Below are positions 34,020-42,053 of a stretch of DNA of 64,000 nt, in pieces. Origin of the DNA: CAUSKK01 sp963532425 (GTDB taxonomy: Bacteria > Pseudomonadota > Gammaproteobacteria > Cardiobacteriales > Cardiobacteriaceae); assembly GCA_963532425.1 (NCBI GenBank), contig CAUSKK010000002.1, forward strand, positions 124,001-188,000. The letters run 5' to 3'. Numbering within the stretch: the first letter of the stretch is position 1; each line of letters begins with the position of its first letter. The position numbers and the translations under genes are program-made. A model generated the notes under the pieces. It worked only from the letters and a program-made list of their open reading frames with translations. It was not told where the DNA came from and searched no databases.

Positions 34020-37000
34020 CTAGGAATGGGGGTGGGCCAATTCTAAAGTTTCGGGCGCGGCCGGGGGTTTAGTTTTCCCTTTGAAGAGGCTGCGCACCAC
34101 CACAAAGAACAGCGGAATGAAGAGCAGACCGAGGAAGGTGCCGACGCTCATGCCCCAGAACACGCTGGTGCCGATGGCCCGCTGGGAGGCGGAGCTGGCG
34201 CCGCTGGCCACATAGAGCGGCACCACGCCGAGGATAAAGGCCAGCGAGGTCATCATTATCGGCCGGAAGCGTAGTTTGCAGGCCTCGATGGCACTGGCGA
34301 TGACGTCGCGGCCGGCCTCCTGCTGTTCCTTGGCGAACTCGATAATCAAAATGGCGTTCTTGGCGTTCAGACCCATGACCGTAATCATGCCCACCTGGAA
34401 GTAGATGTCGTTGCTGAACTTTTCGGCCATGGCGGCGAACTGGGGCCCGGCGAAGGCAATAATCATCTTCAGGTTAAAGAGACTGCGACCGAGTATCCCG
34501 CCGGCGGCGCCGAGCACGCCCAGGGGCAGCACCAGCAGCACGGCAAAGGGGATAGACCAGCTCTCGTAGAGGGCGGCCAGGCAGAGGAAGACCACCAGCA
34601 CCGTGGCACCGTAGACGTAGAGCTGCTGGTTGCCGGCGCGCTGTTCCTCCAGGGACAGGCCCGTCCACTCGATGCCGAAGCCGGTCGGCAGGGCCTTGGC
34701 CAGTTCGCTGATGGTGGCCATGGCCTCGCCGGTGGATTTACCCGAGGCGGCCGAACCGCTCAGGCTCAGGGAGGAATAGCCGTTGTAGCGTTCGGCCTGG
34801 AGTGGGCCATACTCCCAGTCGATGGTGGCGAAGGAGGAGAAGGGCACCTGCTCGCCGCGATTGTTCACCACATTCAGGCGCAGCACGTCCTCGGGCTGCA
34901 TGCGGGCGCGGGCGTCGGCCTGCACCGTTACCCGCTGGAGCCGGCCCCGGTTCGGATAGTCGTTCACATAGTTGGAACCCAGGTTGGTGGCCAGCACGCT
35001 GGCGACGCTGCTCATGTTCAGCCCCTGGGCATAGACCTTGTTGCGGTCGATGTTCAAACGCAGCTGGGGCGCGTCCTCCAGACCGTCGGGCCGCACCTCG
35101 CCGAAGAGGTCGCTCCGTTGCATCATGGCGCCCATCAGCTGGTTGCGGGCCGCCACCAGGGCGTTATGGCCGGCGCCGCCCCGGTCTTGAATGACAAATT
35201 TAAAGCCCGAGGAGGTGCCCAGGGAGGGAATGGAGGGCGGGCTCAGGGCGAAGACCGTGGCGCCGCGCAGCTGGCTGAGGAAGGCCCCCATCAGCTTTTT
35301 ACTCAGCACAAGGGCACTCTGGTCGGGTTTAGGCCGCTCGGCCCAGTCCTGCAGGGAGATAAAGGCCATGCCCATGTTCTGGCCGTTGCCGAAGAAGGAA
35401 AAGCCCTGAATGGCGATGATGTTTTTCACCTCGGGCAGGGCCGTAACGATTTTTTCAATGTCGCCGAGTACGTGCAGCGTCCGTTCGGCGGTGGCCTCCG
35501 AGGGCAGTTGCACCACCGACATCAGGAAGCCCTGGTCCTCGTCCGGCAGGAAGGAGGAGGGCAGCTGGCGGAAGACGTAGGCGGCGGCGCCACAGAGGCC
35601 GAGGTACACCACCATCATCAGGTAGCGAATTTTGATGAACTTCTGCACCGAACGGCCGTAGAAATTGGTCAGGGCGGTGATGAGGCGGTTAAACCAGCCG
35701 AAGAAGCCGCGTTTTTCCCCGTGCTCGTGGTTAATGGGCTTGAGCAGGGTGGCACAGAGGGCCGGCGTAAAGGTCAGGGCCAGCAGGCCGGAGAAGCCGA
35801 TGGACAGGGCCATGACCAGGGCGAACTGGCGGAAGATGGCCCCGGTAGCCCCGGAGAAGAAGGCCATGGGCAGGAAGACCACGATGTTCACCACGGTGAT
35901 GCCGAAGATGGCCGAAGAAATCTGGCCCATGGAGGCGACGGTGGCAGCGCGGGGCGACAGCTTCTCCTCCGCCATCAGCCGTTCCACGTTCTCCACCACC
36001 ACGATGGCATCGTCCACCACAATGCCGATAACCAGCACCATTGCGAACATGGTCAGCACGTTGATGGACATGCCCAGCGGCGCCATCACCGCAATGGCCC
36101 CGAGCAGGGACACGGGCACCACGATGGTGGGAATCAGGGTGTAACGGATGTTCTGCAGGAAGAGGAACATCACGATGAAGACCAGCGCGATGGCCTCCAG
36201 CAGCGTGTGGATAACCTTGTTGATGGAGATGTTGATGAAGATGGAGGTGTCGTAGGGAATGTTCCAGTCCAGCCCCTCGGGGAAGTAGTTCTGCAGCTCA
36301 TTCATACGCTCCTTAATCAGCCGGGCCGTTTCCACGGCGTTGCCGGTGCTGGAGAGCTGGATACCCATGGCGGCGGAGATTTTGCCGTTGGTGCGGGCCT
36401 GGGAGGCGTAGCTTTCCAGACCCAGTTCCACCCGGCCCACGTCCTTGATGCGCACGGTGGAACCGTCAGGTTTACTGGCCACCACGATGTTTTCAAACTC
36501 GCCGACGCTGGTCAGCTGGCCGGATACGTTGAGGGTGGCGGTGATGGTCTGGCCCTCGTCGGCGGGCTGGGCCCCGATGCTGCCGGCGGGAATTTGCATG
36601 TTCTGGGACTGAATGGCGGCGGCCACGTCGTTGGCGGAGAGGCCATAGCCCTGTAGTTTTTCCGGGCTCAGCCAGATGCGCATGGCACTTTCGGCCCCGA
36701 ACATCTGCACGGCACCGACGCCCTTCACCCGTTGCAGTTCGGGCACGATATTGCGGACGGTATAGTCGGAAATGGCGATTTGGTCCAGGTGCTCGGCGCC
36801 GTCCTCGGCGAAGAGGGACACCACCATCAGCATGTTGCTGGTGGACTTGGTTACGGTAACCCCGTAGCGCTTCACACTGTCCGGCAGGCTGGCTTCGGCC
36901 TGGGAGAGGCGGTTTTGCACGTTGATTTGCGCCACGTCCTCATCGGTGCCGCTGCGGAAGGTCAGGGACAGGGAGCCGGAGCCGTTGTTGGAGGCGCTGG

Positions 37001-37238
37001 CGCTCATGTAGTCCAGGCCCTCGATGCCGTTCATCTGTTTCTCGATGATGGACAGCACCGCCTCCTCGTGGGTCTCGGCGCTGGCGCCGGGGTAGGTGGT
37101 TTGCAGGCGAATGGTGGGGGCGCTGATGCTGGGATACTGCTCGATGGGCAGATTATTCAGCGCCAGCAGGCCGGCGAAGATGATAAAGAGGGCCACCACC
37201 CAGGCAAAGATGGGGCGGTTGATAAAAAATTTAGACAT
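34020..37238 (-). CDS. RND multidrug efflux transporter, AcrB/MexB type
   Basis: A 1072-residue inner-membrane proton/drug antiporter of the HAE-1 family. It begins SKFFINRPIFAWVVALFII, has twelve membrane spans and two large periplasmic loops, the proton-relay Asp pair in GIVVDDAIVVVENVERLM (TM4) and the Lys in MGLNAKNAILIIEFAKEQ (TM10). FVLPDEDQGFL-type porter motif is present as FLPDEDQGFLM. The gene overlaps the adaptor gene by one base and precedes the channel gene by 10. No exact GAAGCGCTTC copy occurs in its 3.2 kb. Substrates cannot be deduced. Confidence 0.96.
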   Translation of the reverse strand: MSKFFINRPIFAWVVALFIIFAGLLALNNLPIEQYPSISAPTIRLQTTYPGASAETHEEAVLSIIEKQMNGIEGLDYMSASASNNGSGSLSLTFRSGTDEDVAQINVQNRLSQAEASLPDSVKRYGVTVTKSTSNMLMVVSLFAEDGAEHLDQIAISDYTVRNIVPELQRVKGVGAVQMFGAESAMRIWLSPEKLQGYGLSANDVAAAIQSQNMQIPAGSIGAQPADEGQTITATLNVSGQLTSVGEFENIVVASKPDGSTVRIKDVGRVELGLESYASQARTNGKISAAMGIQLSSTGNAVETARLIKERMNELQNYFPEGLDWNIPYDTSIFINISINKVIHTLLEAIALVFIVMFLFLQNIRYTLIPTIVVPVSLLGAIAVMAPLGMSINVLTMFAMVLVIGIVVDDAIVVVENVERLMAEEKLSPRAATVASMGQISSAIFGITVVNIVVFLPMAFFSGATGAIFRQFALVMALSIGFSGLLALTFTPALCATLLKPINHEHGEKRGFFGWFNRLITALTNFYGRSVQKFIKIRYLMMVVYLGLCGAAAYVFRQLPSSFLPDEDQGFLMSVVQLPSEATAERTLHVLGDIEKIVTALPEVKNIIAIQGFSFFGNGQNMGMAFISLQDWAERPKPDQSALVLSKKLMGAFLSQLRGATVFALSPPSIPSLGTSSGFKFVIQDRGGAGHNALVAARNQLMGAMMQRSDLFGEVRPDGLEDAPQLRLNIDRNKVYAQGLNMSSVASVLATNLGSNYVNDYPNRGRLQRVTVQADARARMQPEDVLRLNVVNNRGEQVPFSSFATIDWEYGPLQAERYNGYSSLSLSGSAASGKSTGEAMATISELAKALPTGFGIEWTGLSLEEQRAGNQQLYVYGATVLVVFLCLAALYESWSIPFAVLLVLPLGVLGAAGGILGRSLFNLKMIIAFAGPQFAAMAEKFSNDIYFQVGMITVMGLNAKNAILIIEFAKEQQEAGRDVIASAIEACKLRFRPIMMTSLAFILGVVPLYVASGASSASQRAIGTSVFWGMSVGTFLGLLFIPLFFVVVRSLFKGKTKPPAAPETLELAHPHS

Positions 37239-38395
37239 TATTTCTTCTCACTGCTGGCGGCCGGGCTGGGCGTGGGGCTCGGCGGATTGAGGGCCTTGCC
37301 GCTGGCGTCCACCTCAATGGTCTGCACCGGCATGCCCTTCTGCAGAGCGGACACCGTATCCAGGGCGACGATGTCGCCGCTCTTCAGCCCTTCGCTGATA
37401 ACCCAGTCATTTTTATAGCCCTTCAGAATTTTCACCTCGCGGCTTTCGGTCATCTTGTCGGCATTCACCACATTGACCGTGTCCTTGTTGCCCCGGGTTA
37501 CGGCCTTCTGCGGCACGAGGAAGACGTTTTCTAGGCGCTCGGTGGGCACCTCAACGCGCACATACATGCCGTCCAGCAGGTCGCCCTCGGGATTGGGGAT
37601 TTCCGCCCGAATCAGCAGCTCGCCGGTGCTCTCGTCCACGGTGTTTTCGGCAAAGAGAATCTTGCCCTTGTGGGCGTAGGTGCTGCCGTCGTCGAAGGTC
37701 AGCTCGACGCTGTTCGGCAGGTTCATGCCCCGGCGCAGCGCCTCCTTAATCTGCACCACCTTTTTGGCCGAGTAGGTGATGTTGGCGTACATGGGGTCAA
37801 GCTGCTGGATTTCGGCCATGCGTACCGAACTGTTCACCAGCGCCCCTTCGGTTACCAGCGAGCGGCCGATGATGCCGGAGATGGGCGCCTTAACCTTGGC
37901 GTAGTTCACGTTGATTTCCGCCTGCTTGATGCTGGCCCGGGCCGCCTGAATGCCGGCCTCGGAAACCTTCACCTGGGCCACGGCCTGGTCATAGGTCTGG
38001 CGGGAGATGGCCTTTTCCTTGACCAGCGGCGCATAGCGGTTGGCAGTGCTTTCGGCCAGGGCCTTGTTGGCCTGGGCCTGGGCCAGGCTGGCCTGGGCGG
38101 AGAGCAAATTGGCCTGATAGACGGCATCATCAATCTGATAGAGCTGCTGGCCGGCGTTCACCGGGCTGCCCTCCTGGAAGAGCCGTTTCTGCAGAATGCC
38201 GCCCACCTGGGGATAAATCACCGCCTCGCGCGAGGCCACCAGCCGGGCCGGCAGGTTTTCGGTGAGGAGCAGGGTTTGGGGCTTGACTTTTAGAACGCTG
38301 ATGGTCGGCGCCGGCATTTGCATCTGGGCCGAGGCCGCGCCGGCCAGCAATGCCAGGCCAACGACGGCGGCCAGGCGATTGATTTTATTAGACAT
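37238..38395 (-). CDS. RND efflux periplasmic adaptor, AcrA/MexA type, without lipobox
   Basis: A 385-residue membrane-fusion protein bridging the pump and the channel. After an N-terminal signal (about 23 residues, cut near AGAASA) come the lipoyl half-motif VYPQVGGILQKRLFQEGSPV-like block, an alpha hairpin (residues about 100-165), the second lipoyl half YAKVKAPISGIIGRSLVTEGALV, and beta-barrel and proximal domains. AcrA and MexA have a lipidated Cys after the signal; no Cys is present here, so the adaptor is probably soluble. The start is downstream of a palindromic operator and divergent from the repressor. Confidence 0.94.
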   Translation of the reverse strand: MSNKINRLAAVVGLALLAGAASAQMQMPAPTISVLKVKPQTLLLTENLPARLVASREAVIYPQVGGILQKRLFQEGSPVNAGQQLYQIDDAVYQANLLSAQASLAQAQANKALAESTANRYAPLVKEKAISRQTYDQAVAQVKVSEAGIQAARASIKQAEINVNYAKVKAPISGIIGRSLVTEGALVNSSVRMAEIQQLDPMYANITYSAKKVVQIKEALRRGMNLPNSVELTFDDGSTYAHKGKILFAENTVDESTGELLIRAEIPNPEGDLLDGMYVRVEVPTERLENVFLVPQKAVTRGNKDTVNVVNADKMTESREVKILKGYKNDWVISEGLKSGDIVALDTVSALQKGMPVQTIEVDASGKALNPPSPTPSPAASSEKK

Positions 38396-38434
38396 AATGT
38401 GAACTCGTTAGGGATAGGAGAAAGGCGGAAATTA

Positions 38435-38454
38435 TACATTCATTCTTGAATGTA
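38435..38454. promoter_or_regulatory. Operator of the efflux operon (TetR/AcrR-type palindrome)
   Basis: TACATTCA-TTCT-TGAATGTA is a perfect 8-bp inverted repeat with a 4-base spacer, centred between the divergent starts of the adaptor gene (38395) and the TetR-family gene (38506). It resembles the known E. coli AcrR box (T-A-C-A-T-x-C-A...G-A-A-T-G-T-A). It is well placed to repress both promoters. Confidence 0.8.
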
Positions 38455-38505
38455 ATTCGCGAAAAAATTAAACTAGCGCGCTTCTTTTTCTAACGAGCAA
38501 TAACT

Positions 38506-39102
38506 ATGCGCCGAACCAAAGCCGAGGCCCTGCAAACCCGCGAAAAGATTCTGGACACCGCCCTGCTGCTTTTCGATGAGCTGGGCTACAGCAAAACCAG
38601 CCTGAGTGCCGTGGCCAAGCAGGCCGGAATGACCCGGGGCGCCATCTACTGGCATTTTCAAAATAAAGAGGAGATTCTCAATGCCCTGGCCGAGCGGGAA
38701 TTTGCGGAAATCATCGACAAAAACAGCCAGGCCCTGCAGGCCGCGAACACCTGGGAGCAGCTGACCGACAATTTCGTCAGCTTTTTCGGGGCCCTGAATC
38801 ACCACCCCCAGCGGGCCCGTTTCTTTCGCATTGGCTATTTCCAGCGCGGCAGCGATGAGGCTTTGATTAGCCTGAATCGGCGCATGGACAACCACTGGGA
38901 GGAGCAGTGCCGCCGGGCGGTGGAACAGGGCCATCGCAACGGCGAACTGCGGCCGGGGGTGGAACCCGATTACATCTTCTACCACCTCAGCGCCACCATC
39001 AGCGGTCTGATTAAGCTCTATTTCGAGCAGTCCGACCGCTGCCGCTTCGAGCGCTTCGCCGGGCCGATTATCCGCAACACCATCGCCCTGTTTAAACGCT
39101 AG
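38506..39102 (+). CDS. TetR-family repressor of the efflux operon (AcrR-like)
   Basis: A 198-residue repressor with an N-terminal TetR helix-turn-helix (TREKILDTALLLFDELGYSKTSLSAVAKQAGMTRGAIYWHFQNKEEIL, key residues G-Y-x-x-T-S-x-x-x-I/V-A-x-x-A-G and G-x-x-Y-W-H-F) and an AcrR-type C-terminal ligand domain. It is divergent from the RND operon with a perfect palindrome in the 110 bases between. By analogy with AcrR, TtgR and MtrR, drug binding would release repression of the pump. A 14-copy palindrome island follows. Confidence 0.93.
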   Translation: MRRTKAEALQTREKILDTALLLFDELGYSKTSLSAVAKQAGMTRGAIYWHFQNKEEILNALAEREFAEIIDKNSQALQAANTWEQLTDNFVSFFGALNHHPQRARFFRIGYFQRGSDEALISLNRRMDNHWEEQCRRAVEQGHRNGELRPGVEPDYIFYHLSATISGLIKLYFEQSDRCRFERFAGPIIRNTIALFKR

Positions 39103-39120
39103 GACCGTGGCCAGAAGGGG

Positions 39121-39636
39121 GAAGCGCTTCCCCTTATTTTTGTGGCCACGAAAAATCCCTTTTCCCACCCCGAAGCGCTTCCCCCTGGGTCGCGAGGCCG
39201 AAGCGCTTCTTCCCTCCGGGTTAGGTAAGACCGAAGCGCTTCGTTTGGGCACAAAGCCGGCCGGGGCTAATCTGACCCGTCTTCAAAATCGAAGCGCTTC
39301 GCTCTGCAACCCAGCTAAGTACGCCGGCAAAAAAGAAGCGCTTCATCTGGAACGACTCTATTGGCGGGAAGCGCTTCCCCCTGGGTCGTGAGGCCGAAGC
39401 GCTTCTTCCCTCCAGATTGGGGTAAGACCGAAGCGCTTCGTTCTGGAACTAAGCCGACCGGGGCCAATCTGACCCGTCTTCAAAATCGAAGCGCTTCCTT
39501 CAGAACGACCTTCTCCGACCGAAGCGCTTCCCCTTTTCTAAATCTGATTAATCGGCCGAAGCGCTTCGCTCTGTAACCCCGCCAAGCGCGCCGACAAAAA
39601 AGAAGCGCTTCCCCGGTAAACCCAAGGAAGCGCTTC
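39121..39636. repeat. Non-coding island of 14 GAAGCGCTTC palindromes with an internal duplication (cluster 4)
   Basis: Between the repressor and the next gene, exact copies start at 39121, 39172, 39200, 39233, 39291, 39335, 39368, 39396, 39430, 39488, 39521, 39558, 39602 and 39627. The spacing series 28-33-58 from 39172 recurs as 28-34-58 from 39368, and the sequences between match closely (for example CAATCTGACCCGTCTTC before the 39488 copy), so a segment of about 130-170 bases has been duplicated. No gene, promoter or RNA is recognisable in the 560 bases. Confidence 0.88.
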
Positions 39637-39663
39637 GGTCTGAGGTCTCCGCAGGTGGCCCAT

Positions 39664-40446
39664 TCAGGGCACGATTTTCTTCATCTCCTCGGGGCCAAAG
39701 ACCGGCGCCAGCGTTTTATCGTAGGCGTTCTGTAGGGTGCCGTCCTCCTTGAAGCGCTTCAGGCTGCCATTGAGCCATTGCAGCAGCTCGGCATCGCCCT
39801 TGTTGATGGCCGGGGCGATGACCTCTGGCGTGCCCAGGGTGCTGATGCCGACCCGGTAGCCGGGGTGCTGTTTGGCCCAGCCCCAGAGGTTGACGTTATC
39901 GTCCAGCAGCGCCGCGCCCTGGCCCGCCAGCAGGGCCTCGAAGCCACTGGCCGTGCTTTTGGTGCTCAGCAACTTCACGTTGGGATGATGTTCCTTGAAG
40001 TATTTCTCGCCGACGGTGCCGCTGGCGACGATGAGGGTTTTCCCGTCCAGCTCGGCCAGATTCTGAATGGGGGCCGTTTCCGGCGAAATCACCCCGGTGG
40101 AAATGTTCAGATAGGGCGTGGCGAAGTCCACCACCCGGCTGCGGGTTGGGGTTTGGGTGAAGGTGGAAAACATGATGTCGGCCTCGCCCCCCTTCAGCAT
40201 GGCCACCCGGTCCATGGAGGCCACCGGCAGCAGCTGCAGCTTGGCTTCATCGCCGAGCAGAGCCCGGGCCAGAGCCTTGGCCAGCTCCACCTCCAGACCC
40301 TGCCACTGGCCGCTGCTGTCCTGGTAGCCGAAGGGATAGATGTTGTCGCTGATGCCCACCCGCAGCTGGTCGCGGCTCCGGATATCAGCCAGATTGGCCC
40401 GGGCGGCGCTGGCCAGCAGGGCGAGCAGTAGAAAGCATTTTTTCAT
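39664..40446 (-). CDS. Amino-acid ABC transporter substrate-binding protein (orphan)
   Basis: A 260-residue periplasmic solute-binding protein of family 3: signal peptide (to about residue 17), then LRVGISDNIYPFGYQDSSGQWQGLEVELAKALA, the amino-acid clamp GEADIMFSTFTQTPTRSRVVDFATPY, GKTLIVASGTVGEKYF and INKGDAELLQWLNGSL. The S/T-R pattern (T-x-T-R-S-R) is the usual ligand-carboxylate site, so an amino acid is the probable ligand. No permease or ATPase gene is adjacent. LKRFKED is palindrome-encoded. The 39.1-kb island lies downstream of its stop codon, between it and the convergent repressor gene. Confidence 0.88.
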   Translation of the reverse strand: MKKCFLLLALLASAARANLADIRSRDQLRVGISDNIYPFGYQDSSGQWQGLEVELAKALARALLGDEAKLQLLPVASMDRVAMLKGGEADIMFSTFTQTPTRSRVVDFATPYLNISTGVISPETAPIQNLAELDGKTLIVASGTVGEKYFKEHHPNVKLLSTKSTASGFEALLAGQGAALLDDNVNLWGWAKQHPGYRVGISTLGTPEVIAPAINKGDAELLQWLNGSLKRFKEDGTLQNAYDKTLAPVFGPEEMKKIVP

Positions 40447-40500
40447 AGGTTTTCCTGATTATTTACTGTTAGCTAATGATTTTTTCCGATTGGTTAAGGG

Positions 40501-40538
40501 AAAAAGAACCTCGCCACAACCGGGCGGCTGCGGCGAGG
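40501..40538 (-). terminator. Terminator after the yjdM-like gene
   Basis: On the minus strand CCTCGCCGCA pairs with TGTGGCGAGG (one G-U pair), then TTCTTTTT follows. It lies 22 bases after the stop codon at 40560. Confidence 0.75.
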
Positions 40539-40559
40539 CTCGGACGGGGTGCGGTCGGC

Positions 40560-40901
40560 CTAGGCCTTCTTCACAAATTCACTTTTCAGGAGCATGGCGC
40601 CGAAGCCCTCGATTTTGCAATCGATGTTGTGGTCTTCGCCGGGAAGCAGGCGGATATTTTTCACCTTGGTGCCCTGCTTGATGCTCTGGCTGCTGCCCTT
40701 GGGTTTCAGGGCCTTAATCAGCACGACGCTGTCGCCGTTCTGCAACACGGCGCCGTTGGCATCGAGCACCGGCTCGGTGCCGGCGGCCGGGGCCGGGTCG
40801 CCGTCCTGCCATTCGTGGGCGCACTCGGGGCAGACGTATTGGCTGCCGTCGTCATAGCAGTAGTCGCAGCCACACCGGGGGCAGAGAATCGCTTCGTTCA
40901 T
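40560..40901 (-). CDS. yjdM: YjdM/PhnA family zinc-ribbon protein
   Basis: A 113-residue protein with an N-terminal zinc ribbon (CPRCGCDYCYDDGSQYVCPECAHEW: C-x2-C ... C-x2-C) and the family's compact C-terminal domain (DSVVLIKALKPKGSSQSIKQGTKVKNIRL and GEDHNIDCKIEGFGAMLLKSEFVKK). Despite the name PhnA, E. coli YjdM is not a phosphonoacetate hydrolase and its function is unknown. It starts directly after the stop of the upstream solute-binding protein gene (0 bases between), so the two are one transcript; this pairing is unexplained. Confidence 0.92.
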   Translation of the reverse strand: MNEAILCPRCGCDYCYDDGSQYVCPECAHEWQDGDPAPAAGTEPVLDANGAVLQNGDSVVLIKALKPKGSSQSIKQGTKVKNIRLLPGEDHNIDCKIEGFGAMLLKSEFVKKA

Positions 40902-41714
40902 CTAGTTTTTATCCTGGGGAATGAGCACATCACAGTTAAAACCCCCGCCGTAGAAGGCTTTAAAATTTTTGCTGTAAATTTCTTTCAGCTTGCCGGTGCT
41001 GGTGAGGGTGCGAATCTCGGCGCTAACGGCCTCCTCCAGCTCCCTATCCTCCTGGCGGAAAATGGGCCGGGCCGATTCCATGGTTTCCAGCGAATCGACG
41101 CTGATTTTCAGGTCGCGGTTTTTCGTCAGCAGCGCCCAAAAATCGCGATTTTCGCCGATGATGGCCGCCACTTTACCGGATTTCAGCGCTGCCAGCGCTT
41201 CTTCGGGGGTATCGAAGCGCTCCAGCTCCACCGAGGGCAGGCGTTTTTTCATGTTAGCGAAGGTTTTCGGGTCGGTTTTGATGGCCACCTTCAGGCTCTG
41301 CAGCTCACCCACCGAGTTGATGGGCTTTTCCTGGGGGGAAATTATGCTCAGCTCCACGCGCAGATAGGGGGCGCCGAAGCGAATCTGTTCAAGGATGCGG
41401 CTATTGCTGACCTTGTTACGGTCGAAGGCGGCGATGACCCAATCCAATTCCTTATTCACCAGACTTTTGATGCGGTCGTTGCGGTCGATTTTCACCACCT
41501 CCAGTTTACCCTCGGGGCCGAGCACAGCCGTGGCCACCGCCTGGGCAATGTCCACGTTGGAACCGACGATTTCACCCTTGCCGTTGTTGTAGGCGAAGGG
41601 GGGATAGTCGTCGATGATGCCGACGCGCATCACACCTTTTTCTTTTAGTTCGTCCAGCGTCAGGGCAAATGTGTTGTTCATGAACAACAACGCCAGAACC
41701 CATAGTTTTTTCAT
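40902..41714 (-). CDS. Amino-acid type substrate-binding protein (second orphan)
   Basis: A 270-residue family-3 solute-binding protein: signal peptide (to about residue 17), MRVGIIDDYPPFAYNNGKGEIVGSNVDIAQAVA, NKELDWVIAAFDRNKVSNSR, LKVAIKTDPKTF and SGKVAAIIGENRDFWALL. The ligand-carboxylate region (F-D-R-N-K-V-S-N-S-R) departs from the S/T-x-T-R consensus seen in its neighbour, so the ligand may differ. It ends at a Cys-containing tail (FNCDVLIPQDKN). No transporter subunits are adjacent; it is co-transcribed with yjdM. Confidence 0.85.
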   Translation of the reverse strand: MKKLWVLALLFMNNTFALTLDELKEKGVMRVGIIDDYPPFAYNNGKGEIVGSNVDIAQAVATAVLGPEGKLEVVKIDRNDRIKSLVNKELDWVIAAFDRNKVSNSRILEQIRFGAPYLRVELSIISPQEKPINSVGELQSLKVAIKTDPKTFANMKKRLPSVELERFDTPEEALAALKSGKVAAIIGENRDFWALLTKNRDLKISVDSLETMESARPIFRQEDRELEEAVSAEIRTLTSTGKLKEIYSKNFKAFYGGGFNCDVLIPQDKN

Positions 41715-41813
41715 CGGAGAGCCTCACGAAATCAACCAAAAATGGCGGAGTATTATAAGCGCTTTGGCCCGGAAACTGGCGTTCTATATGGAGTTTTAGA
41801 CGATTGTCGGCTG

Positions 41814-42053
41814 CCTCTTGCGAGACAGCTACATTTTCCAACCGCCTTACTGAGCGTGAGCTAGTAAGCGCTTAGTATGTTTAAAACACTTATATAGGTA
41901 ACATTTATGAAAAAAGAAAAATTTCTGAAAGTCGGTCTTTCTGTGCTGTGCACTGCGGTGCTGGCCGCCTGCGGTGGTTCAGACGACGACACCCCAAGCC
42001 CAACCAACACCCCTACCCCTACTAACACTGCCACCACGACGCCTACGGCTACG
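41814..42053. repeat. Left arm of a perfect 240-bp inverted repeat (lipoprotein gene A 5' end)
   Basis: Reading base by base, 41814-42053 is identical to the reverse complement of 46865-47104. The arm holds 93 bases of leader and the first 49 codons (signal peptide, lipobox, start of the Pro/Thr linker). In the leader there is an inverted element CTTACT...AGTAAG (846-868 within 41 kb) next to a TAAGCGCTTA palindrome. Confidence 0.9.

Noticed and set aside
39121..39636. CRISPR-like array (regular short repeats with unique spacers)
   Set aside because: The repeat is only 10 bp and palindromic, spacers vary from about 15 to 48 bases and are duplicated, copies are dispersed over the whole window and inside genes, and there are no cas genes.
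40560..40901. Phosphonoacetate hydrolase function for the PhnA-like protein
   Set aside because: The zinc-ribbon YjdM family shares only the name PhnA with the hydrolase; no hydrolase motifs are present.
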